Assembly: GCA_035689165.1 (NCBI GenBank)
Contig: DASSLZ010000256.1
Span: forward strand, 1 to 22,721
Length of the DNA: 22,721 nt
Reading direction: 5' to 3'
From: DASQJL01 sp035689165
GTDB lineage: Bacteria > Eisenbacteria > RBG-16-71-46 > SZUA-252
Within the stretch, counting starts at the first letter, position 1; every line of letters begins with the position of its first letter. Both the position numbers and the translations under genes were made by a program. A model generated the notes under the pieces. The model was not told the origin of the DNA, did not search any database, and saw nothing but the letters and a program-made list of their open reading frames with translations. This document shows positions 7,528 through 14,642 of this stretch, one piece after another.

Positions 7528-9210
7528 TCACCATCGGACGGCTCCCGAGGCCCCGACGAACCAGGTCTCGTAGGCGTTGTTGTCCCTCGAGTAGGAGCCC
7601 TCGAGGCCGAGCGGGAACGACCCGCCCGCGACCAGGTTCACCCAGCCCGACCACGTGCTCGTGTAGATGTTGTCGAAGTTGGACGAGAGCACCGCCGAGA
7701 ACTGGTAGCGCGCCCCCCAGTCGAGTGATGCCCTCTCGGAGTATCCCGTGAGGGCCAGGCCCGCGGCGTGGCGCGTGCTCTTCAACGGCGTGAAGTAGGA
7801 CGCCGACGACGAGTCGAAATCGGTGAACGAGATGCCGTAGTCGGCGCTCAGGCCCGGGCGGGCCAGGCGCAGCCGGTACGCGGCGCCGGCGCGCAGCGTG
7901 CTCCGGTCGTTCTCGTCCGAATAGGATCCGTGCTCGGCGCCCGCGCTCAGCGTGGCGCGCGCGTTCCACTGGTAGGCCAGTTCGCCCGCCACCACGGTCT
8001 GCCGCCCCGCCCGGATCTCCGGCAGTCCGGTGTCGTCCTTGATCGGCACGTAGTCGCGGCGGACCGAAGCGCTGGGCGTCCAGCGGCCCGCGAATCCCCA
8101 CGCGCGCGCGTTCCAGCCAAAGAAGCGGTCGTCGCCGCGGAGGGGGTAGATCACGTTGGGGCTCCCGGCCTGGATCGCGCGGCTCTCCACGCCGGCGCTC
8201 AGCAGGAAGGGATAGCCGCGGGTGAGCGCGGCATCGGCGCGCAGCACGGTCATGTCCAGATCGTAGTTGAGCGTCGTCCCCAGGACCGGGGGGCCCAGGC
8301 GGCGCTCGAACTGGGCCAGGCGCGACACGCGCACCGTGACGGTGGCCGCGCGCGCCAGGGTCGCGCGCGCCTGCGCGAAGGGGCCCGTGCTCTCGATCGC
8401 GAAATCGGGAGCGGCGGCCACGTACTGGCGCTCGTGCGCCGTGGTGAGGCCGGCGCCGATCGAGGGGCCGAGCGCGTCCCGTACGGCCCTGCGCTCTTGC
8501 CCCATCGCTTCGGTGTCGGCGCTCCCGTGCGCCGCGCGCTCGAGGAAGCGGTCCGACGACGATGGGGCGCCGCGCCAGCGGGCGACGGTGGCATAGCCGA
8601 GCCACGCGTCGCCGTACGCGGGATTCGAGCTCAGGATGCCGCGGTATTCCGTGGAGGCGCCGGGGAGGTCTCCGGCCCAGGAGAGAGCGCGCGCGTAGCC
8701 CACGCGGCTTTCGAGATCGGTGGAGTCGGCGCGGACCGCGCGGCGGAACTCACGGAGCGAAGCCTCGGAGCGCCCCGACCAGGCGAGCACCCGCGCGTAT
8801 CCCGCGCGGTCGAACGCATCGTCGGGATGCGCGGCGAGGATCTTCCGGTATTCGGCGATCGATTCGTCGTAATGCCGGCCCCAGGCGAGCACGCGGGCGA
8901 GCAGGGACTGCGCGTCGGCGTCCTCCGGAGCCTGGGCCAGGCGCGCGCGCAGGATGCGCGCGGCCTCGTCGAACTTCTTCGCGTCGGCCAGGGCGCGGGC
9001 TTCGGCCAGGGCCGACTCGGAACGGGACGAATCCTCCGCCGCGACGCGCTCCAGCGTCTTCGCGGGAGAGAGGGCATTGGGGTCGGGATCGGCGAGCGCG
9101 GGCGAGACGGACAGTGAAGCGAGGGCGGACGCGGCCAGGAATGCCGCCCACGCCGCGGCGAGGCGCGGCCTAGCGGAGCGCGTCCTGGTTCCGGTTGGCT
9201 TCCGACTCAC
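7528..9210 (-). CDS. TPR + outer-membrane beta-barrel protein (YaiO-like)
   Basis: 560 residues from a GTG start, the only usable start before the signal peptide (about 16-40, ending PALA-DPDPN). Residues 60-230 hold about four to five tetratricopeptide repeats (FDEAARILRARLAQAPEDADAQ, YDESIAEYRKILAAHPDDAF, SEASLREFRRAVRADSTDLE). From about 250 to the end, alternating polar/hydrophobic strands with many aromatic and glycine residues end in WFVGASGAVRW, whose terminal aromatic is the usual mark of outer-membrane barrels. This TPR-then-barrel plan matches the YaiO family and resembles PgaA and BcsC, which guide and export a polysaccharide. The likely role is periplasmic guidance plus outer-membrane passage of the polymer made by the neighbouring synthase. 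The gene starts 41 bases inside the preceding glycosidase frame, an unusually long same-strand overlap, and ends 19 bases before the HEAT gene. Confidence 0.9.
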   Translation of the reverse strand: MSRKPTGTRTRSARPRLAAAWAAFLAASALASLSVSPALADPDPNALSPAKTLERVAAEDSSRSESALAEARALADAKKFDEAARILRARLAQAPEDADAQSLLARVLAWGRHYDESIAEYRKILAAHPDDAFDRAGYARVLAWSGRSEASLREFRRAVRADSTDLESRVGYARALSWAGDLPGASTEYRGILSSNPAYGDAWLGYATVARWRGAPSSSDRFLERAAHGSADTEAMGQERRAVRDALGPSIGAGLTTAHERQYVAAAPDFAIESTGPFAQARATLARAATVTVRVSRLAQFERRLGPPVLGTTLNYDLDMTVLRADAALTRGYPFLLSAGVESRAIQAGSPNVIYPLRGDDRFFGWNARAWGFAGRWTPSASVRRDYVPIKDDTGLPEIRAGRQTVVAGELAYQWNARATLSAGAEHGSYSDENDRSTLRAGAAYRLRLARPGLSADYGISFTDFDSSSASYFTPLKSTRHAAGLALTGYSERASLDWGARYQFSAVLSSNFDNIYTSTWSGWVNLVAGGSFPLGLEGSYSRDNNAYETWFVGASGAVRW

Positions 9211-11596
9211 GGGATTCCATTCCCTCGAAGGCTTGACGGACGAGGGCCGCCGATTCCTTGGCCCTTTCCCGGGTTATCGGCTGCTCCCAGCCGTTCCAAA
9301 GTAGAGATACGTGGGCGGGCGTGGCGACCCGAACCTCCTGACCGGTCTCGGCTTGGGTCGTTCCCGGCGGTCCCAGGAACTGGCTGTCGCCCGGTCCCGC
9401 GGGTCGTGTCTTGGGTCCGGAAGGGCCATAGGAGTCCGCCGAGAAACCGCGCGCCGAGGTAGCCCAGGCCAGGAATCCGATCCCCGCCGTGGGCGTGGCC
9501 TCGACGGCGCTCGTTTCAGGGATGTCGTCCAGGACGGAGCGGCTGGAAGGGTCGGAGACGTTGAGAAGACCCCAGGGAATGGCGACTTCGATCACGCCGC
9601 GCACGGGATCGGCGCACCACTCCGAGTGCGGATCGTACGCCACGCTCGAGTCGTCTCGGGCGCCCCCCGCCGGGGAGCGCTCCGCGCCATAGCCGAGACT
9701 CCCCCAGTCGAGGTGTCTCGCGGGATAGACCGTGCCATTTCGCGCCACGCGCTCGCGGTTCGTCTCGATCAGGAGCGGAACGTACGCTCCGTCCGCGTTC
9801 GCCACGGGTCGGAACGGAGCGCGATTCCGAACGAAGACGCCGTCCTCGAGAAGACGCGACCATCCCGACCAGTTCATGCTTCGATCGATGAACAGCTCCG
9901 CGCCGGGCCGGTCGCGCAGGTTGCGCTGCAGTGCCGACGCGGGTTCGATCACCAGCTGGAACTCTGCGCCGCGCGACCAGACGGCGCGCAGGGGGGCGGG
10001 GAGCCGCGTGTCGCCCCGCGCGGGATCGAGCACGTCGATCGAGGCGCCGAGGGCCGCCGGAGTTTCCTTGGTCGGATCCACGTCGAATCGGAGATAGAGG
10101 CGGTTCGCGTCGCTCGTCGCGTAGAACGCCTTGAGCCATCGGCCCTTCGGGTCGCTCGCGTAGGGAGCGATGCCCCGCCAGTCCGACGTCGCGCCGTCCA
10201 CCCGGATCCGGGGCGGCGGATCGAACGCGATCAGGCCGTAGTTCTCCTCGGGATCGAGCAGGTTGTGCCAGAGCGGGTCGCGGTCGCGGGGCGCTTCCAT
10301 TCTCGCGACCAGCCAGTTCACCTTGAACCACTCGTCGAAGAGCGCGAAGAGAAGCGAACCGGAGCACCCCGCGTCGGCGATGTCCTCGAGCAGCCGGACG
10401 TCGCGCTCCCCCTGCTCGCGCTCCGAGGCGCCGCCATGGTCGATTCCCTGCGGCTGCTGGTGCGCGATCCCCCGGCTCGTCGGCACGCCGTACTCCCCGA
10501 TCATCAGCGGAATGCCGCGCGTGTGCGCCTTGAGATCCCGGAGGTAGCCGGCGTAGGAGCAGGCGCCGTGGCGGTCGCGCACGGCCGCGTAGCCAGGGTC
10601 GGTGTTCATGAAGTCCGGGTAGTAGGGATAGACGTGGTAGTTCGCGAAGTAGCCGCGGAACGACGGGTCGACCGCCGCGTTCTTCAGGGGGCGGATGCGC
10701 AGGGGATCGACCGAATAGGCGTCTTCGTCGTGCTCGGCCTCGCGCCCCCCGCGCTCGGTCTCCGTCGGGTGGCGCATCACGTCGAGCGTCGGCCAGTTCA
10801 CGAACGCGACGGCGTGCGCCGTGCCGTAGCGCGAGGCCTCGTACGAGGCGGAGGTCTCGCACGCGCGCGCGAGCCAGGTCTCCATGGGCGTGCCCGCCTC
10901 CACGGCGAAGAAGGCGCCGCGGAACGAGGTCATCCCGGGATGCTTCCGCTCGGTGGCACGCACGGCGTAGGGCTCCCATTCGCGTCCCAGCAGCCAGCCC
11001 GCGATCCATGGCGAGACGTCGGCGTCATAACGGCCCGAGGCATGCCCCGGCCGCGGCGCGACGAGCGCGTTTCCGTGCACGGCGTCGATGGCGGACCGGA
11101 TCGCGGCGTCGAACGCGCCCGTGAAGGAAGCCTCCCAGAAATCGTCCCCCTCGGGCAGCTCGGTCCAGACCTCCTGGAAGAGCCAGATCGGACGGTCGGG
11201 ATGCGCCGCGTTCTCCTCGCGCAGCGCCTGGTAGAACGCGGGCGGATGGACCGCGTACACCCGGATCGCGTTCGCGTGCAGCTCGCGCGCGAATCGAAGG
11301 TAGCGACGATAGTCGTCCTTGGTGAAGGCGAACTCGCCGGGGAAGTGCCCCGGCATCCCCGCGCCCAGGTTCACGCCGCGGAAAAAGACCGGACGCGCCG
11401 AGCCGTTGCGGACGATCTCGAACCGATCGCCGGCCGCGCGCACGTAGGCCGCGGCCGGACCGCGCGCGGCGGAAATCGCCGGAGCGGTTCGCCCCGGCAC
11501 GGCGTGCGCCGACGCGTGCGCCGATATCGCGGGCGGAGCGGCCCACGACGCGGCCGTGACCCACAGCCAGACGAAGGCGTCGATGAGAAGGGGCAT
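9170..11596 (-). CDS. Secreted clan GH-A-like glycoside hydrolase with C-terminal beta-sandwich domain
   Basis: 808 residues, with a signal-type N-terminus (LLIDAFVWLWVTAASWAAPP). Residues 60-430 read as a TIM-barrel glycosidase: FFRGVNLGAGMPG, then LHANAIRVYAVHPPAFYQAL, WLLGREWEPY (Glu206/Glu208) and PLMIGEYGVPTSRG (Glu368). In clan GH-A the GEYG/EFG glutamate on strand 7 is the nucleophile; Glu206 or Glu208 on strand 4 would be the acid/base, though the usual Asn-Glu pair is absent. This assignment is inferred from motifs. From about 464 (IRVDGATSDWRGI) there is a CBM9/DOMON-like beta-sandwich domain to about 700. It heads the minus-strand run and has a strong AAGGAGG ribosome site. It is probably periplasmic or extracellular and acts on the polysaccharide made by the downstream synthase, trimming or remodelling it as PgaB or BcsZ do. 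The exact GH family is not recognised. Confidence 0.82.
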   Translation of the reverse strand: MPLLIDAFVWLWVTAASWAAPPAISAHASAHAVPGRTAPAISAARGPAAAYVRAAGDRFEIVRNGSARPVFFRGVNLGAGMPGHFPGEFAFTKDDYRRYLRFARELHANAIRVYAVHPPAFYQALREENAAHPDRPIWLFQEVWTELPEGDDFWEASFTGAFDAAIRSAIDAVHGNALVAPRPGHASGRYDADVSPWIAGWLLGREWEPYAVRATERKHPGMTSFRGAFFAVEAGTPMETWLARACETSASYEASRYGTAHAVAFVNWPTLDVMRHPTETERGGREAEHDEDAYSVDPLRIRPLKNAAVDPSFRGYFANYHVYPYYPDFMNTDPGYAAVRDRHGACSYAGYLRDLKAHTRGIPLMIGEYGVPTSRGIAHQQPQGIDHGGASEREQGERDVRLLEDIADAGCSGSLLFALFDEWFKVNWLVARMEAPRDRDPLWHNLLDPEENYGLIAFDPPPRIRVDGATSDWRGIAPYASDPKGRWLKAFYATSDANRLYLRFDVDPTKETPAALGASIDVLDPARGDTRLPAPLRAVWSRGAEFQLVIEPASALQRNLRDRPGAELFIDRSMNWSGWSRLLEDGVFVRNRAPFRPVANADGAYVPLLIETNRERVARNGTVYPARHLDWGSLGYGAERSPAGGARDDSSVAYDPHSEWCADPVRGVIEVAIPWGLLNVSDPSSRSVLDDIPETSAVEATPTAGIGFLAWATSARGFSADSYGPSGPKTRPAGPGDSQFLGPPGTTQAETGQEVRVATPAHVSLLWNGWEQPITRERAKESAALVRQAFEGMESRESEANRNQDALR

Positions 11597-11602
11597 GCGT
11601 GT

Positions 11603-11609
11603 CCTCCTT
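11603..11609 (-). promoter_or_regulatory. Strong ribosome binding site of the exopolysaccharide run
   Basis: AAGGAGG on the minus strand, six bases before the ATG at 11596. It is a near-perfect anti-SD match and fixes the start of the glycosidase gene. The region upstream (to 11743) must hold divergent promoters for this run and for the VOC gene. GATAAC at about 11616-11621 is a possible -10 for the minus strand, but no convincing -35 was found. Confidence 0.6.
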
Positions 11610-11743
11610 CCGCGCGTTATCGGCAGGAAGAAGGTTCGGCTGGAGGATGCTTCAGCGAGGCGCCCGGGGCCAGCGAAACGTTGCGTCCCAGGCGGGGGGC
11701 TGTTAGGAATTCTGTGAAAACGGCCCTACCCAAGGCAGACGAT

Positions 11744-12181
11744 ATGACTCTCAAGCGGATGGACAACATAGGCATCGTGGTTGAATCCCTCGATGCCGTC
11801 ATCTCATTCTTCTCCGAGCTAGGCCTGAAGCTCGAAGGGCGGGCCATGATCGAAGGAGAGTGGGCCGGGCGCGTCACCGGACTGGGATCCCAACGCGTCG
11901 AGATCGCCATGCTGGTCACCCCGGACGGGCACGGTCGGCTCGAGCTTTCGCGATTCCTAAGCCCGTCCGTCGTCGCCGACCACCGGAATGCGCCGGTGAA
12001 CGCTCTCGGCTACCTGCGCGTCATGTTTACGGTCGACGACATCGACGAAACGCTCGCCAGGCTCCGCAAGCGTGGCGCGCAGCTCGTCGGGGAAGTGGTT
12101 CAGTACGAATCGGCGTATCGACTTTGCTACATCCGCGGCCCCGAAGGGCTTCTCATCGGGCTCGCCGAGGAGCTCAGGTAG
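11744..12181 (+). CDS. VOC (glyoxalase/dioxygenase superfamily) protein
   Basis: 145 residues, the normal size of a single vicinal-oxygen-chelate unit with two beta-alpha-beta-beta-beta modules. MDNIGIVVESLDAVISFFSELGL opens the first module and LGYLRVMFTVDDIDETLARL the second, and YIRGPEGLLIGLAEEL forms the closing strand. At the four usual metal-ligand positions, only Glu67 (LELSRF) looks like a ligand; the others read Asn8, Arg92 and Gly139. The protein may therefore not be a classic metal-dependent glyoxalase and could be a binding protein or act on another substrate. The ATG at 11744 is followed directly by the conserved start, with a weak AAGG ribosome site. It stands alone on the plus strand, between the divergent exopolysaccharide run and a decayed reductase gene. 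Confidence 0.88.
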   Translation: MTLKRMDNIGIVVESLDAVISFFSELGLKLEGRAMIEGEWAGRVTGLGSQRVEIAMLVTPDGHGRLELSRFLSPSVVADHRNAPVNALGYLRVMFTVDDIDETLARLRKRGAQLVGEVVQYESAYRLCYIRGPEGLLIGLAEELR

Positions 12182-12235
12182 GGCGACTCCCCAAAACGAT
12201 CGGTTCGGCAACATCCCGTGGCGCGGCGCCGATCG

Positions 12236-12711
12236 CGTGATGCCGACATCGCGGCGCGTTTCGGAGTGGGCGTCGGGGCGTGGATCATGGGCGCAACATG
12301 TTCGGCCCGGTTCGTGGTCCCTGGCCGGACGACGCCTGGCGCGGCTGGTGGGGGAAGAACCCGCCGTATCACGGACCGGTATTCGTGCTGACGCATCACG
12401 CCCGCCCGCCCGTCCCGATGGAAGGCGGCACGGTGTTCCATTTCGTCACGGGCGGCATTCGCGAGGCGCTGGAACGGGCGATGGCGGCAGCCGAGGGCAA
12501 GGACGTGGAGATCGGCGGCGGGGTGGCGACGGTCCGCCAGTATCTCGAAGCGAGGCTCATCGACGAGCTGCACCTGGCGGTCGCGCCCAGGCTGCTCGGG
12601 TCCGGCGAGCATCTCCTGTGCGGCCTCGATCTCACGGCTCTGGGCTACGAGTGCACGACCCACGTGCCGACCGCCGCCGCGACGCACGTCGTACTCACGA
12701 GACGCCGGTGA
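12236..12711 (+). pseudogene. Decayed dihydrofolate-reductase-family (RibD C-terminal-like) gene
   Basis: From 12298 the frame reads MFGPVRGPWPDDAW, then PVFVLTHHARPPVPMEGG, FVTGGIREALERAMAAA, EIGGGVATVRQYLEARLIDEL and a typical C-terminus, which is the DHFR-family fold seen in many soil bacteria. In intact relatives the motif GAWIMGRNMFGP is continuous. Here GVGVGAWIMG is encoded at 12263-12292 in one frame and RNMFGP from 12292 in another, as if one base had been lost near 12292. Upstream, DADIAAR still fits the family, but the expected 60-70 N-terminal residues (the NADPH-fold start MxKxxxxxxxSLDG) are missing, because VOC coding sequence occupies that DNA up to 12181. The 5' loss and the frameshift agree on a pseudogene. 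A shortened 137-residue product could start at the ATG at 12298 but would lack the first part of the fold. Confidence 0.72.
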
Positions 12712-12727
12712 CGCTTCCGGGCGAGGG

Positions 12728-13414
12728 CTACGGAAAGATCGCGCGGAGCGCGGCTTCGTGGTTCTCGAAGGAATCGAGGATGGCGTCCGGCGCGGACTCG
12801 GCCAGCTCGGATCGCGAGACCTGTCCGGTGGCCACCACGACCGCTCGGGCGCCGATCGCGCGCGCGCAGGAGACGTCGCGCGGCGTATCGCCCACGACCG
12901 TCGTGTCCGCGCCGCTGAAGACGCGTCCGGTCAGGGCGCGCGCCTTCTCCAGGGCGATCTGGGCCAGCACGGAGCGGTCCTCGTGGTCGTCGCCGTAGGC
13001 GCCGAAACGGAAATAGGGCTCCAGGTTCCAGCGGCGCAGCTTGAGCTCGGCGCCGCGGAGGATGTTCCCGGTCAGGAGGCCCACCATCACGTCGTCCAGC
13101 TTGTTCAGACGCTCGAGCAGCTCGCGCACGCCGGGGAAGAGGCGGGCCCCGTCGTGGTTGGGCATCTCCACGTGCAGGTGTTCGACGTAGCGGCGGAGGC
13201 ATTCCTTGCGCCGGGAGTGGATCACGTCGTCGTGGACCCCGGCGAGCCGCATGATCTCGGTGACGCACTGCGGATCGGTCATGCCCGCGAACTTGAAGTC
13301 GTTGATCGGGCCGGTGGTGGCGTAGGTCTCCCGGAGGGCGCGCGCGAACGCGATCTTGGGCGCGAGTCCCTCGCGGAGCAGGGTGCCGTCGATGTCGAAC
13401 AGGACGAGGCGCAT
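12728..13414 (-). CDS. HAD-family phosphatase (phosphoglycolate phosphatase-like)
   Basis: 228 residues from the ATG at 13414, where the family normally begins (MRLVLFDIDGTLL). A GTG at 13468 would add 18 basic residues and cannot be excluded. HAD motif I is DIDGT, with nucleophile Asp7 and acid/base Asp9. Motif II is LLTGN. Motif IV is VVGDTPRDVSCARAIGA, with the magnesium aspartates. The region between motifs I and II (about residues 15-90) is a helical C1 cap, as in Gph/PGP-like enzymes. It probably hydrolyses a small phosphate ester such as 2-phosphoglycolate, but the substrate is not fixed by the motifs. It follows pilT on the same strand after a gap of about 120 bases, has its own candidate -10 element, and is probably a separate unit. 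It ends 16 bases from the convergent pseudogene. Confidence 0.9.
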   Translation of the reverse strand: MRLVLFDIDGTLLREGLAPKIAFARALRETYATTGPINDFKFAGMTDPQCVTEIMRLAGVHDDVIHSRRKECLRRYVEHLHVEMPNHDGARLFPGVRELLERLNKLDDVMVGLLTGNILRGAELKLRRWNLEPYFRFGAYGDDHEDRSVLAQIALEKARALTGRVFSGADTTVVGDTPRDVSCARAIGARAVVVATGQVSRSELAESAPDAILDSFENHEAALRAIFP

Positions 13415-13471
13415 GGATCGGGACCGGCGCTGGAAGCGGGTGCGTTTGTCGGTTTCGATGGCGGACACGTT

Positions 13472-13490
13472 CGATCGGAGAGACCGATCG
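13472..13490 (-). promoter_or_regulatory. Short hairpin in the leader of the HAD gene
   Basis: A perfect 7-base inverted repeat, CGATCGG - five bases - CCGATCG, just upstream of the alternative GTG at 13468. The repeats are also near-direct copies of CCGATCG. It lies about 10 bases after the predicted transcription start. It could be an operator or a leader stem, but no known family is recognised. Confidence 0.3.
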
Positions 13491-13504
13491 GACCTCTCGC
13501 GGCG

Positions 13505-13510
13505 ATTGTA
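13505..13510 (-). promoter_or_regulatory. Candidate -10 element for the HAD gene
   Basis: Read on the minus strand this is TACAAT, five of six matches to TATAAT, placed about 90 bases before the ATG at 13414 and 37 before the GTG at 13468. No good -35 hexamer is seen at 16-18 bases, so it is a weak call. Confidence 0.35.
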
Positions 13511-13538
13511 CCACAGGCCGCGGGCGGTGCTCCCGGAC

Positions 13539-14642
13539 CTAGGCCCGCGCCCCCGCCGCCGCTCCGGCGGGCGCTCCCGGCGCGCCCGCGTGCGGTCCCT
13601 CGAAGAGCTTCGGATTGGTCGAGCGCTCGGCGGCCGCTTCGCGCGTGATCTTCCCCGCGATCACGAGGTCCTTGAGCGCCTGGTCCAGAGTCTGCATCCC
13701 GTGCTGCGCCCCGACCTGCATGACGCTCTGGATCTGCGTCGTCTTGTCCTCCCGCACCAGGTTCCGGAGGGCGGGAACGCCGACCAGGATCTCGAGCGCG
13801 GCCACCCGTCCCTTGCCGTCCGCCGTCGGGATCAGGGTCTGCGCGATGACGCCTTCCAGGGACTCGCTCACCATCGTCCGCACCTGGGACTGGCGGTCGG
13901 CGGGAAAGATGTCGATGAGCCGGTCGATCGTCTTCGCGGCGGAGTTCGTGTGGAGGGTGCCGAAGACGAGATGCCCCGTCTCGGCGGCCGTGATCGCGAG
14001 CGCCGTGGTCTCGAGGTCGCGGAGCTCGCCCACGAGCAGGATGTCCGGATCCTCGCGCAGGGCGCTTCGGAGCGCGGCCGCGAAGGAGTCGGTGTGGGCG
14101 CCGATCTCCCGCTGGTTGATGAGGCAGCTCTTGGACTCGTGCACGAACTCGATCGGGTCTTCGATCGTGATGATGTGCCCCGCGCGGCTCGCGTTCACGA
14201 AGTCGATCATCGCGGCGAGCGTCGTCGACTTGCCGCTGCCGGTCGGTCCGGTCACCAGGACCAGTCCCCGCTCCCGGAGCGCCAGCTCGCGGAGGATCTT
14301 GGGCGTGCCCAGCTCCTCCAGGGTGCGGATCTTGGTCGCGATCACCCGGAAGACGCCGCCGATCCCGCGTCGCTGCTCGAAGATGTTGGCGCGAAAGCGT
14401 GAGAGCCCCTCGATCTCGAACGCGAAGTCGATCTCGCGCTGCCCCTCGAACAGCTTCCGCTGGCCGTCGTTCATCAGGGTGTACAGGAGCGCGCGCGCGT
14501 CGGGGTCGGAGAGCGCGGGTGACTGCGAGCGGACCATGTCGCCGCGCAGGCGGATCATCGGGGGCATGCCGGAGGAGATATGGAGGTCCGAGGCGCCGGA
14601 CTCGACCGTCGCCTGGAGCAGGGTCTTCACGTCGAGCGGCAT
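13539..14642 (-). CDS. pilT: Type IV pilus retraction ATPase, PilT family
   Basis: 367 residues, about normal for PilT. The N-terminal PAS-like domain carries SDLHISSGMPPMIRLRG (18-34). The ATPase core has Walker A GPTGSGKST (132-140), the Asp box IITIEDPIEF with Glu161/Asp162, Walker B ILLVGELRD (201-209) and the His box HLVFGTLHTNSA (224-235). All catalytic elements are intact. PilT hexamers power pilus retraction at the inner-membrane base, giving twitching motility, DNA uptake and surface sensing. After about residue 345 there is a low-complexity tail rich in Ala, Gly and Pro in place of a longer C-terminus. The ATG shares one base with the stop of the preceding PilB-like gene (TGATG), with a strong AAGGAGGG ribosome site nine bases upstream, so the two are co-translated. 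No other pilus genes are in the window, which is common for pilT loci. PilU cannot be ruled out. Confidence 0.93.
   Translation of the reverse strand: MPLDVKTLLQATVESGASDLHISSGMPPMIRLRGDMVRSQSPALSDPDARALLYTLMNDGQRKLFEGQREIDFAFEIEGLSRFRANIFEQRRGIGGVFRVIATKIRTLEELGTPKILRELALRERGLVLVTGPTGSGKSTTLAAMIDFVNASRAGHIITIEDPIEFVHESKSCLINQREIGAHTDSFAAALRSALREDPDILLVGELRDLETTALAITAAETGHLVFGTLHTNSAAKTIDRLIDIFPADRQSQVRTMVSESLEGVIAQTLIPTADGKGRVAALEILVGVPALRNLVREDKTTQIQSVMQVGAQHGMQTLDQALKDLVIAGKITREAAAERSTNPKLFEGPHAGAPGAPAGAAAGARA

Noticed and set aside
9311..11743. Long plus-strand frame running into the VOC gene
   Set aside because: It is a shadow of the glycosidase gene. Only the part from the ATG at 11744 has protein-like composition and family motifs.
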